DNA of 64,000 bases, taken from the NCBI GenBank assembly GCA_022478985.1, contig JAKSZP010014532.1:62001-126000 (forward strand), written 5' to 3'. Made by a program: the position numbers and the translations under genes. The notes under the pieces were generated by a model. That model saw only the letters and a program-made list of their open reading frames with translations. It made no database searches and had not been told where the DNA came from. Positions within the stretch are counted from its first letter, which is position 1. Each line of letters opens with the position of its first letter. Source of the stretch: Massospora cicadina (lineage: Eukaryota > Entomophthoromycota > Entomophthoromycetes > Entomophthorales > Entomophthoraceae). This document shows, one piece after another, positions 34,100 to 43,479 of the stretch.

Positions 34100-34955
34100 T
34101 GTAAGGAGAGTGTCTATAACTTTCCTGTTCCCAGCGTGTTAGTGCACGGTGCACAAGGCTAACTACAGGAAACTAGCTGTTAGTATGAGAGTTACTAGAG
34201 CCCAGAGGAAGGTGCTGGAGCAATAATAACTTAAGAAGAAGAGGGCGACTATTGGTGTAAATAACCAAACAAAACTGACGTGGTGCGCAAGGGAAAAATG
34301 GGGAAGCGTCTCAGGTTAGAGGGAACCTGGGTGACCCAGCGGTGTATGAGGAGATAACTTAATCATATTTGTGATGAGAGGTTATTGTAGCATGAGACCT
34401 CCTTGAAGAGGTTTGCGCATAGGATCATCCAAGATAACCTTTTTAAAATACAAAAAATGGGAAAATGGGGAAGTTTATTGTGTAAAGTCAACCATCAAGG
34501 ATTGTTGGTCATGGAAACAGAATTGAACTTCATTGGGGAAATTCAGGGTTTGCTTAAGTGGGCCCAAGCACTGATTCACCAATAGGCAAACAATACCATC
34601 CAAATTGGTAGAATACACCAAAACTGACTTTACTCAAGTAATCAATTGAAGTTGGATCTGACCCAAACGCGTAGTTTAATAAATGGAATGAGTTTCGAAC
34701 TCCAGGTCCTTAATCAACTGAATTGTGCCATTGTTGTTAATTGAATATACCATTCGTTCTAATGCCTAAGCTGACAAAAGGGGCTGGGCTTTTGCACTTC
34801 ACTAATACCAACCTGGGCATATTTAGCTTGTATCCAGAGTTAGTCTAGTGTGTTCCTAAGGTCAAGGAGGGCCTGAAGCTTCGCCTTCTGGGCCTCCTAT
34901 CACCCAGCCTTATCCTTAGGGTTGGTCCCCACTATGATGTCATTTAACCATAACA
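34100..34955 (-). repeat. 3' LTR of Chromo-1
   Basis: It aligns along its whole length with 39,203-40,248 and contains the empty site for the SINE-B, AAAAATGGGGAAGCGT, at about 34,288-34,303. On the minus strand it is preceded by a purine tract (GGAAGAGGAG) that would prime plus-strand synthesis. Confidence 0.92.
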
Positions 34956-35235
34956 TTACTCCTCTTCCGACAGGGCTCAACCCCCCTCTAGGGGCTTGTA
35001 CAAGTGAAAAGTTCTTGTGGTCTGGGGCCAACTTCATGGCGGCAATGGTTCGTTTGGGTTGAGATCCAGAAGCCTGGGGGAAACGCTTGTGGAAGGCTTC
35101 AATCAGATCTTGGGCATGCACACAGTCATGCGCTAAAACCCAACTGTTCTCTGCAGCATCAAAACCCTTCCAAGATACCAGGTACTCAAGTCTTCTTTTA
35201 ACATGCCGGGAGGCAAATAAATCTTCCATAACCAC
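34900..35235 (-). pseudogene. Chromo-1 Pol C-terminus with chromodomain
   Basis: In this 111-aa minus-strand frame, residues 10-50 read SRHVKRRLEYLVSWKGFDAA and ENSWVLAHDCVHAQDLIEAF. This is a chromodomain with the aromatic residues Y, W and W and the E-N-S-W block. Chromodomains of this family direct integration to heterochromatin by binding modified histone H3. The frame ends 53 bases inside the 3' LTR, so the Pol C-terminus overlaps the LTR. It is in a different frame from integrase at present, so it is read as a fragment. Confidence 0.88.
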
Positions 35236-35479
35236 TCTGGCGCCTCATCCACAAGATAGGCCTCAGGAGTCTCTGGTGGGGCCCTCAAACAATGTCAATT
35301 TGCTCTCATGGAATACAGAGAAGATCCAAGATGAAGAGGGAAGATCTAGCTAATATGAGTCATGTCTTACCATTCTAACAACGTGGTAAGGGACAATTCT
35401 CTTTGGTCCCAGCTTCTTGCATGGCTGCTTGATAGGGATGTTATGAGCATCAAGCATCACAAGATCCCCTTCCTTATAC

Positions 35480-36330
35480 ACTGGACATACTCAGTGATTA
35501 CCATCAGCGTTCTCCTTATAAACTTGCATTGCCACCTTTAAACTTGTGGAAACCCCCTGGTGGACCTTCTTGATAGTCTTGGAAAAGTCCACCACCTCTT
35601 CAACCTTTGAACCACAGCTGGGCTCCATGTTAAAGGCGGGGTTAAAGCCATGGTTGGCGAAAAAAGGGAACAACTTATAGAAGAAATCAAAGTGTTGTTG
35701 TAACTAAATTGGGCCATAGGGAGGTGAGAAACCCAATCTGAATGATCCGTGGCGGTGTAACACTGCAGAAACTGTTCTAAGCACTGATTCACTCTTTCAG
35801 TCTGCCATCTGATTGGGGGTGATAGGCAGTTGAACGTCAGGGGCGAATCTGAAGAGTCTTACACAACTCTTCCCAAAAGACAGAGGTAAACTGGGGTCCC
35901 CAGTCACTGATTATTTCTTGGGGAACCCCATGGAGCGCAAACACTTGAGTGACGAAGAGCCTAGCCATCTCAGCTGCGGTTATTGTCATTCTGCAAGAAA
36001 TAAATTGGGCGAACTTCATAAAATGGTCCACCACCACCATGATGGAATCATAACCATCAGAGACAGGTCCTCCACAATGAAATCCACCAATAGGGAATTC
36101 CAGGGCCACCAGCTTTTTTGACTGGTACCAACAACCCCTCTAAAGGTTGCTGATTGGGTTTCATCTGATTGCAGATCAAGCACTATTTACAATAGCGCCC
36201 CACCTGAGAAGGCAAGCCCTTCCAATTGTACATGCGTCATATCAACTCCAACATCTTTGCTTTACCAGGATGACCAACGGTGAGTCCATCATGATGGTCT
36301 TGGATGATTTCCAGGCGCAGTAGTCCAGCA
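35480..36330 (-). pseudogene. Chromo-1 integrase
   Basis: Going leftward, HHDGLTVGHPGKAKM and YCK-CLICNQMKP form the H-H-C-C zinc domain at about 36,175-36,300. The ORF at 35,837-36,109 has GYDSIMVVVDHFMKFAQFI and FALHGVPQEIISDWGPQFTS, carrying a catalytic Asp. After it comes RSTAYHPQSDGRLNQCLEQF, where the catalytic Glu position appears degraded. WVSHLPMAQFSYNN follows. Several stops and frameshifts break it. Confidence 0.88.
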
Positions 36331-36403
36331 GGAACCCATAGGCGCCCCTAAAACCACACCATCTCATCCTTCACGTGATAGCCCCTGGATAAATCATCAC
36401 GAT

Positions 36404-37760
36404 TCAAGCGCTCTTACCAAGCATCATAATATATTCAGCTGCTAGCGGCTGATAAAGGACAACCTTTCTGAACATACTATATTCCTCCGCATTTTCCAGA
36501 GGTACAAGCGCTGGCCCGCAAGCTTGGGGAGAGGGAAGTTGGGACACTATTTTATTTGGCGAAATCATCACCTGTGTGTTATGCTCTTCTACCTCCTTGG
36601 GATCAGGCGCTAAAACAGGGTTGCGGCTCAAAGCATCCGCCAAACCATTATCCTTGCCCTTGGTGAACTCATAAGATAATGAAAATTGGGCAAGAGTCTC
36701 ATGCCAACGGGTCTGCCGTGGGGTTAGGACATGAGGAGCGCGGTAGTACAGCAAGTCATGGTGGTCTGTATGTACCCAGAAAAGTTGGGATGAGCCATGC
36801 AAGTGGTGACACCAATAAGTCAGCGCCTCTACCACTGCTAGTAACTCCTTGTCATAAACGGCGTGATTCAACTCTGGCAAAGACATTTTCATAGAAAATA
36901 TCCAACTGGATGCTCTATAGCATCTTCGCCTACTTGTAACAAGGCAGCCGCTATGGCAAAGTTGGAGGCATCAGTAGACACAATGAACTCCTTTGAAAGG
37001 TCAACATGGCGAAGAACAGACATGGACAGCAGGATGCACTTCACTTCTTGGAAAGCACCCTTAAAACAGGGGACCACTTAAGCACCTTGGCATCGCTAGC
37101 CTTGTATAAGGGTGCTGCCACCTCAGAAATATTGGGTGTGAACTTCTTGAGGAACGTACATGTCCCCAAAAAGCTCCTCAATTCCTTGAATGAGGTGGGG
37201 GTGGGCCACTCACGAATAGCATTCTCCTTGTCTGGAGTTATCATGTGTCCTTGGTCAAACAGGGCGTTGCCCAAAAAGTGACCTAGGACTTGAAAAATCT
37301 AACCTTACTAATCTTCAGCGTAAGCTTGCTGGCTGCCTTTAACCTCTCCACCACTTTCTGAGGCTGTACTTCATGGGACTCATGATCAGGGTAAACACTA
37401 ATATCATCCATTTAGGCAACCGCGCATACCCCAGCAGGTTCCCCAACGCTGCTTCAATGCGACTTTGAAAAATAGCAGGGGCATTCTTAAGCCCAAAGGT
37501 CATGACCCAAAACTGGAAATTCCTTTTCTGGTATGGAATGCGGTTAACCAGTCTTGTCCCTTTTTAATTTGAATCTGATTGCACGCATTGAGGCAATCAA
37601 GCTGGGAAAAGGCATTAGCCTTCTCCACATAGCGTGCAATCTGAGAGTCCAAAGGCATGGGATGTAGATATGGTACAGTGACGTTGTTATGGTTCCCATA
37701 GTCTATGCTGGGCATAGAGTACTATCAGCCTTCTCAACAAAGAGAAGTGGGGAGCAAACA
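36404..37760 (-). pseudogene. Chromo-1 reverse transcriptase and RNase H
   Basis: Minus-strand pieces in order: NVTVPYLHPMPLDSQIARYV and FSQLDCLNACNQIQI (first catalytic block); the MDDISVYPDH catalytic loop near 37,380-37,415; QGHMITPDKENAIREWPTP and ELRSFLGTCTFLKKFTPN (37,041-37,274); EFIVSTDASNFAIAAALL (36,889-37,077); then RNase H with HAVYDKELLAVVEAL, VHTDHHDLLYY and DNGLADALSRN in a 162-aa open frame at 36,404-36,892. Most catalytic residues are present but the frame is broken in at least four places. Confidence 0.9.
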
Positions 37761-38162
37761 GGGGAGGTCCGCTGAAAAATCGCCACTTTGGTTAACTGCT
37801 CCTTCACCCACACATCTAGCGCCTCTTAATCCCAGATTGTCAAGGGTTAAATTGGAGAAGAAATATGCACCAGATCCACAGTGAGTTTGAAGTCACAGTC
37901 ATACTTGGAATGATCAGGTAGTGCGACAGCTGAAGCTGCATCAAAGGAAGATTTTAAACCCTTTCAAACAAGAAGTTAGGGGAACCACCGCAGTGGGCTT
38001 CTGCATAGAGGCAAGGCTGAGGGTGTGAAGGTGGGGCCAGTGGGGCAAGTCGCCTTGAGCGTCAGCCTCAGGCAAAGGAACAACTAGTATGCGACATTTC
38101 TTTACTGTTAGGGATAGGGTATTCTCTTTCAAGTTGGTTCTAACGTCAAACTCCCGCCACCA

Positions 38163-38480
38163 CTACACACTCAAAATGATAGGGTACAAGAGGTTTTTGA
38201 TAGCTTGGAAGTGACCAGACAAGTGATATTTGCCAACCTGATAGTCCACTGTCCCAACGACCTTCAGAGTGGGAATACCTTGGGACGCCCCTCCCCTAAC
38301 CATACCACCTGGCAAGTAGCTCAGCCCAAGATAGTCGGCTAGCCTCTGGTCCATAAAGTTTTCAGTGGCGCCAGTATCCACCAGAATAGTGGTGCTAAAT
38401 TTCCCTAAAGGGGAGGAAAGGATAGCAGTCAGTAGAAGATACCCCAAATGGTCTTTACTTAATGCAGAAAACGCCAACAC
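38163..38480 (-). pseudogene. Chromo-1 aspartic protease
   Basis: This 105-aa minus-strand frame has TTILVDTGATENFMDQRLAD, with an intact D-T-G-A active site, and then LGLSYLPGG. It is the clearest protease in the window. It would release Pol domains from the polyprotein. Reverse transcriptase starts about 400 bases farther left in a different frame. Confidence 0.85.
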
Positions 38481-39202
38481 TTTACTAGAAATTCTTCCTC
38501 TGGCTCTAGCACGCCATCAGTGTATGTTTTGAAAATCATAGAAGGGGAAGGGATAGTTGGCCACTCTTACTACTGAGGCCACATACCTCACCATGCCTTC
38601 TGCAGGTGCATATACTTTATCATATTTAAAACGAAGCTCTTTCTCCACTTCCTGAGTGCCACAGATCATGGTAAGGGTCAAATGAGGGTTTTTGGGGTTA
38701 TTTGATATAAAGAAATAGGGTGTTCATCCAATCCATAAAGGCTAAGAAACAGCTCATAGGTTTAAATAAGATTTTTTCATAAAACGTGTTTTTAGATGAG
38801 AATGACCCTATTTCCCTAACAGTAATGGAATTCCCAACTTTATCCAAGGCCAACACCCCCAGGCCCATCTGCGTCAATTCCGCCAGCATCATCTGAATGC
38901 ACTGTCAAAGTAAAACTAGTTTATTTAAATTAAAATTGATAATTTCAGTGGAAAAGTCAGGGAATCATGACTTTTGGACCTCGAAGCGTCCATATCCACC
39001 AGGTATGGGCATGAAGGGTGGGTATTTTCTAGTTGGAGGCAACCATAATGATGCTGAGTTGCTCCAACTTTTGGGAAAAAGAGGAAACAGCGGTGCAGCT
39101 GATCACAGCTGAAGCCCACAGCTGGAGACCACTGTTTACAGCTTGGAAAAGTTCCACATGGAAAAAGTTCATGCACATAAAATTGAGTGGTTGGTTGGCT
39201 AA
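38481..39202 (-). pseudogene. Chromo-1 gag remnant (probably deleted) and leader
   Basis: Only about 700 bases lie between the protease and the 5' LTR, too little for a normal gag. A 64-aa frame at 38,698-38,892 (minus) resembles an internal capsid piece but has no diagnostic motif. The ORF at 39,029-39,544 (minus, 171 aa) runs from here into the LTR and is probably chance openness. No TGG-type primer site is evident at the LTR edge. Confidence 0.5.
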
Positions 39203-40248
39203 TGTAAGGAGAGTGTCTATAACTCTCCTGTTCCCAGCATGGTAGTGCTCAGAGCATAAGACCAACGTCAGGGAACTATCCATTAGTATGAGAGTTACTA
39301 GAGCCCAGAGGAAGGTGCTGGAGAAATAATAACTCAAGAAGAAGAGGGCGACTTTTGGTGTAAATAACCAACCAAAACTGATGCAGTGCGCAAGGGAAAA
39401 ATGGGGAAGCGTAAGGGTGGTTAGCCTGGCGGTAGTTCCTGCTTCCATTCTAGTGCAGATTTTGTTTAAAACATGTTCAAAACCTGTACTGGCTATAAAA
39501 AAATCTCGGTATGGTATACTTGTCCCAAGGTTGACCCACCTCAATTACTTTTCTCCCCCTTGGGTTGGGACCATCTAGTACTAAAAAAAAATGGGGAAGC
39601 GTCCAAGGTTGGAGGGAACCTGGGTGACCCATCAGTGCATGAGGGGAGAACCTAATCATATTTGTGATGGATTGGTTAACGTAGCACAAGACCTCCTTGA
39701 AGAGGTTTGCGCACAGGATCATCCAAAATAACCTTTTTAAAATATAAAAATTGGGAAAATGGGGAAGTTTATTGTGTAAAGTCAACCATCAAGGATTGTT
39801 GGTCATGTAAAACAGAATTGAACTTCATTGGGGAAATTCAGGGTTTGCTGAAGTGGGCCGATTACTGATTCATCAATAGGCAAACACTACCATCCAAGTT
39901 GGTTAGAATACACCAAAACTGACTTTACTCAAGTAATCAACTGAAGTTGGATCTGACCCAAACGCGTAGTTTCATAAATGGAATGGGTTTTGAACTCCTG
40001 TTCCTCAATCAACTGAATTGTGCCATTGCTGTTAATTGAATATCTTATTTGTTTTATTGCCTGAGCTGACAAAAGGGGCTGGGCGTTTTGCACTTCACTA
40101 ATATCAACCTGGGCATATTTAGCTTGTACCTAGAATTAGTCTAGTGTGTACCTGAGGTCAGGGAGGGCCTGAAGCCCTACCTTCTGGGCCTCCTGTCGCC
40201 CAGCCTTATCCTTAGGGTTGGTTACTATGACGTCGTTTAACCATGACA
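39203..40248 (-). repeat. 5' LTR of Chromo-1, carrying a SINE-B
   Basis: It aligns with the left LTR on both sides of the SINE. The two LTRs differ modestly, mostly by single bases, fewer than the Ty3-E or Ty3-C LTR pairs. Chromo-1 is therefore one of the younger LTR elements here. Confidence 0.92.
39413..39586 (+). mobile_element. SINE-B with composite 3' tail, in the Chromo-1 LTR
   Basis: This 174-base insertion is flanked by AAAAATGGGGAAGCGT at 39,397-39,412 and 39,587-39,602. An A-box-like GTTAGCCTGGCGGTAG lies at about 39,419-39,434 and a B-box-like GTTCAAAACCT at 39,475-39,485, the spacing of an internal pol III promoter derived from a tRNA. The tail contains GACCCACCTCAATTAC as in other SINE-B copies. 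An extra segment follows (CCCCCTTGGGTTGGGACCAT, then CTAGTACT and A8) that the other SINE-B copies lack. Confidence 0.88.
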
Positions 40249-41000
40249 GCTGAGCTTAGGGCCTTCAGGAGCTGGTCTCGCCAAGCTCACTATGCAAATG
40301 GATGGTGAGCCAATCATGAATACCCTCCCAAAAAGGCACCCCACATTATTGGTGACTGTGCAATTGAGCAGTGCACCTGGGCAGCTGGTTGTTCAAACTA
40401 ATGGATCAGTATGCTGACCAAATCCACAGGGATGTCAAAAACCTGTAATTCCACAATGATTTCTACTACAAGTTGGTAAGAATGAAATCAAATTGTCCAC
40501 AAATACACTGCCAAGTCAATCAATATCAGCTACAAATTAATCCAGATCAAATATGGGGAACTGCTACCAAAACTGGGGTGAAATCCCCCTGCTCACCCAC
40601 AAATCTTAAATGACTGGGCAATTGAAGACCATGACATTAGCTACCAAATGAAGGAGTTGGTCTCAGGCCTGAACTCTCAACTGGTAATGGTAAATCAATG
40701 GTCAGTAACCTGGAGGATTCCATATCGCACATTTAAATCTAGTAAACCCAGCAGATCAGATTACCCACACAAGGAGTGCCCTGTATATGACAAACTGGAA
40801 GCAGATATTGCTCACCAATATTATGAATGCGCCATGTTCAAAAAATATTGGTCCACAATGTGCTACATCCTGTCAGGTGAACAATTGCTGATGGAAATAC
40901 ATTTGTCGCAGGACCTTTTTGCAAAAACCCCACAATCATCCCCAATCCAATTGCAAGCTTTCATCTATCATTATTGTGTATAGGTGATACACTTGGCTCT
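40249..41000 (+). pseudogene. LINE-b ORF2 C-terminal part, after Chromo-1
   Basis: The reading continues LINE-b beyond the Chromo-1 LTR. A 111-aa open frame at 40,648-40,983 includes CPVYDKLEADIAHQYYECAM and FKKYW, aligned with CVVCGQYGTLFHHLEKCP and SKVIW of LINE-a. The C-terminal zinc motif is damaged because the second Cys has become Tyr. It ends with IHLSQDLFAKT, matching FSLSRDMFAS. Confidence 0.8.
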
Positions 41001-41386
41001 TGTTAAGAGTTTGGCCAATGAGCGCCCCATCACAAAGGTTTGGTGTTGAAGACCATTTGGATTATCTCCTATCAGCTCTGACAGATCATAAAATTCTCAC
41101 GTTTAATCCCTAGGTGTTACAAAGCTGCACATTTGGCTTTTTACACTGGATCACTCATCATATGCAGTGAAGCAATGAATCAATTAAAAATCAAATGGCC
41201 TGTAAGCCCATCAATGCTAGAACTGTGGCTAGTGATGGTGATCACTGATCAGCAATGGCTAGGGGTGCTAGGTCCCTAGCAGCCCAAATTCCCAGTTCTT
41301 TATCCTCAGCTGAATTGCCCGCATTCCGCCCTCCCCTCTTACTTTCTTTTTAATTTTTTAAATAAAGTATGAAGTTTTAAAAAAAT
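41001..41386 (+). other. LINE-b 3' end
   Basis: The end of ORF2 and the 3' UTR are low in recognisable motifs. AATAAA lies at about 41,361-41,366 and the insertion ends in a short TTTTAAAAAAA tract before the TSD at 41,387. Confidence 0.6.
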
Positions 41387-41399
41387 TTATCCTGGAAGG
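41387..41399. repeat. Target-site duplication of LINE-b, right copy
   Basis: TTATCCTGGAAGG, partner of 33,035-33,047. SINE-B sequence resumes with TAAAACTGCTTCC. Confidence 0.75.
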
Positions 41400-41506
41400 T
41401 AAAACTGCTTCCAACCTAGTGCAGTTTTGAGTTTGAAACCTGTACTGGCTTGAAAAATTATTGGTGTGGTATATTTATCTCAAAGTCAACCCAACTCAAA
41501 TACTTT

Positions 41507-41526
41507 TTTAATTTAAGATATTGTAA
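41507..41526. repeat. Target-site duplication of outer SINE-B, right copy
   Basis: Partner of 33,010-33,029, closing the four-level nest. Confidence 0.9.
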
Positions 41527-41724
41527 AATAGGTAAAAATGATTTTTAATAAAATAACCTAATTTAAGCTTTTATTTTATATCTTTTATAAATCTATGATT
41601 TATGTCATATAGCTTACCTTAAATTAGCATATGTATAACTTTATTATAACTTTAGTGTCTATAATCAATGAAACGAATGAAATCTATAAAAATCATAAAG
41701 TTAAAAAGGTTTTTTTTACCCTAA

Positions 41725-42114
41725 TTATCCTCAAACCCACCAGCGCATTAAGTCGTTCACTTGGGTGCCTGCTCTCATCACTTTTTATGAGCATCAACTT
41801 GCTCAATATGTTGAGGCAATGGATACTGCTGACCTCTTTAATAAGGAAAACCCACAATTATACCACCTTCTGCCACATGTTGCTGACTCTCCTACCCCAA
41901 TGTTGTCTACCATGGTCTGCCAGCTAAAGCAGGTGCCAGGCAAAAGTTTCCCAAAATCTTCCTCATCTTCTAATATGGCTTCCTAGGCTGTTAGCTGAGG
42001 TGCCATACTGGGAAATTTTTTAATTTATGATAGTCCCTTTCTTTGGCTCAACTGCAAATAAATATATGTTGTGGATCCCCTTTTTGGGTTGGGCACCACT
42101 AGAGCCAAAAAAAA
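41725..42114 (+). mobile_element. Fragment of an unassigned poly(A) retroelement
   Basis: The 3' end has an AATAAATATA stretch, then CCCCTTTTTGGGTTGGGCAC, CACTAGAGC and A8 at 42,107-42,114. The same 3' module ends the SINE-B at 39,413 and the 47-base insertion at 52,595. An open frame (41,765-41,986, plus, 73 aa) reads ITFYEHQLAQYVEAMDTADL and ends with a Ser/Lys-rich tail; I do not recognise it. The left boundary and a TSD were not found, so this may be the 5'-truncated end of a LINE that mobilises this tail. Confidence 0.5.
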
Positions 42115-42839
42115 CTTGGATTTTATAATATCTAAATCAGTAATATCTAACCTAACATACCTTACCATCTTTATATAATCCTTATTTTTTCCGCTCACTA
42201 AATCATTTAAAAGCTTCTAACTCTCTTTCACCTATCCACATATAATGTCCAACTCTATATAACGTTTGCTACTGCTCCTCCTGATTTAAATCAATTAACC
42301 TTACTCTCCCCTCAAAGCGGATATACTAGACCTCACAAGTTTGGATTATATAGAAGCAGTCTTTATGACTTTGGATATGATTAACATCTTCTAATGCTTT
42401 CATATACTTAATGCACATTACAGCCTTGTTAAACAGATCTCACAGTAACCGTTATGTAGCTAAGTTTTCTACCTATAATTTAACAGTCTTTTTCTGTAAC
42501 TTGGAATAAATATCAGATAGACTATTTTAATTGTTTTATAAAATCTAGTATTTTATGATACAAAGCCAAAAAATGACAGAAGGACGCCTAAATTTTAAAT
42601 ATGAAGCTAAAATGACTATTTAACTGTGATGTATGATTTATTATGACTCTATATAATATCCTAGCATATTTTTAAGGTAAACTTGGGTTGTACATTATTA
42701 ATTCTAGAGATATCTTATTCTGAAATAATGGTAACTTGTTATATGAATATGCTCATCACTAAGCAAATTTATTGTATCAAATTGTACCTATAGATATAAA
42801 TTATCAAGGCAATTTAGTATGGTTTGCTACCAGAGGAAC
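42115..42839. other. AT-rich stretch without recognisable content
   Basis: No ORF or motif is supported. It probably consists of old retroelement sequence, perhaps the 5' part of the gag remnant at 43,480. Confidence 0.3.
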
Positions 42840-42857
42840 CTATTGCAGATTAATGAT
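42840..42857. repeat. Target-site duplication of SINE-A, left copy
   Basis: CTATTGCAGATTAATGAT, identical to 43,152-43,169. Confidence 0.92.
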
Positions 42858-43151
42858 TTAAATTTAAATTTAAATTTTATTCGAGGTGGGCCGACCTGGG
42901 GGATGGTACCACACCAATTAGGGAAGTGAAGAAAATGGGAAAGGAGGGTAAAACCCGGAAAACCTCCATGCATGGCGTATGATAGGCCAGGAACTCCATG
43001 GACCGCCTTTGCTATTTGCTATCTCAGTTTGGGGCATTGGCGCACAAAACCAACACAGTCAAAATCGTCCCCTACCCAAAGTCCATTACTGGGATCGAAC
43101 TCAGGAGGCAGTGGTAGAGGGTCCATACTCTACCACTGGGGTATCCTCCCT
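42858..43151 (-). mobile_element. SINE-A: tRNA-derived SINE with a LINE-a type tail
   Basis: This 294-base minus-strand insertion lies between perfect 18-bp TSDs. Its head (right end) reads GGATACCCCAGTGGTAGAG, an A box, and TGAGTTCGATCCC, a B box, spaced as in a tRNA gene; the head vaguely recalls a tRNA-Gly. The body is unrelated to known SINE cores that I can recall. The 3' end (left) reads CAGGTCGGCCCACCTCGAAT, AAA and ATTTAA repeats, the same tail as LINE-a. It is transcribed by RNA polymerase III in this class and mobilised by a LINE in trans. The short plus-strand ORFs across it are incidental. Confidence 0.9.
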
Positions 43152-43169
43152 CTATTGCAGATTAATGAT
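43152..43169. repeat. Target-site duplication of SINE-A, right copy
   Basis: CTATTGCAGATTAATGAT, perfect match to 42,840-42,857. Confidence 0.92.
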
Positions 43170-43479
43170 ACAATGTTTAGTAATTTTAAAGCAAGTTACT
43201 TATTAAAGAGTTAAACATCCTTAAAATAAGTGGTTAAGATATATTCTTAGTTTATACAATGCATCTTAAAGAATGGTAAAATAAGCCAATTACTATAATA
43301 CAGCTTTTATGGTAGTAAACAATTTGTCATAATGTGTACTTTATATGCCACATTTTTATTAGATTGCTTTATATCAGCTTTTTAAGTAATATCATAGGAC
43401 CCTTACCTATTGCATCCCTTTTATATTCTGTATTACTAGATTCTTTAATTAATAATAGGCGCTCCTTTTATTAGTATGT

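Larger units (their letters stand above)
34100..40248 (-). mobile_element. Chromo-1: Ty3/gypsy chromovirus
   Basis: This minus-strand element has LTRs at 34,100-34,955 and 39,203-40,248. The left LTR is 856 bases. The right LTR is 1046 bases, exactly 856 after subtracting the inserted SINE-B (174) and its 16-bp TSD. LTRs read TGTTATGG...TTACA / TGTCATGG...TTACA. Flanking pentamers GCTAA and GCTGA fit a TSD. Between the LTRs, going leftward, are a short gag remnant, protease, reverse transcriptase, RNase H, integrase and a chromodomain. The internal part is only 4.2 kb and gag looks deleted. It interrupts LINE-b ORF2. Confidence 0.93.
33048..41386 (+). mobile_element. LINE-b: 5'-truncated L1-like element, split by Chromo-1
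   Basis: The insertion starts inside reverse transcriptase, just after the SEQFGFIKGRS-like block (degraded at 33,080-33,175). It resumes after Chromo-1 at 40,249 with the C-terminal part of ORF2 and ends in AATAAA plus a short A tract at 41,378-41,385. Without Chromo-1 and its TSD copy it is about 2.2 kb. It is related to LINE-a (shared GGMGLLDFK and C-terminal zinc region), but its 3' end lacks the ATTTAA tail. Confidence 0.85.
33030..41506 (+). mobile_element. Outer SINE-B, split by LINE-b
   Basis: The SINE is in two parts: 33,030-33,047 (GGGGGTTATCCTGGCAGG) and 41,400-41,506. Together they make 125 bases, close to the 129-base SINE-B at 59,033-59,161. The left part is the SINE head with the A-box-like TATCCTGGCAGG. 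The right part has a B-box-like GTTTGAAACC and the 3' tail ending CCAACTCAAATACTTTTTT. LINE-b inserted at the A box and duplicated TTATCCTGG(C/A)AGG. Confidence 0.8.

Noticed and set aside
39029..39544. A 171-aa minus-strand frame
   Set aside because: It spans the Chromo-1 leader, the LTR and part of a SINE-B inserted later, so it cannot be an ancestral reading frame.
41383..41506. SINE-B sequence at the end of LINE-b read as the LINE-b 3' tail
   Set aside because: The matching SINE head at 33,030-33,047 and the 13-base duplication show that LINE-b inserted into a pre-existing SINE-B.
43085..43146. A tRNA-like sequence with A and B boxes, possible tRNA gene
   Set aside because: It is the head of SINE-A: it sits inside an insertion with an 18-base TSD, is followed by a SINE body and LINE tail, and does not close into a full cloverleaf.
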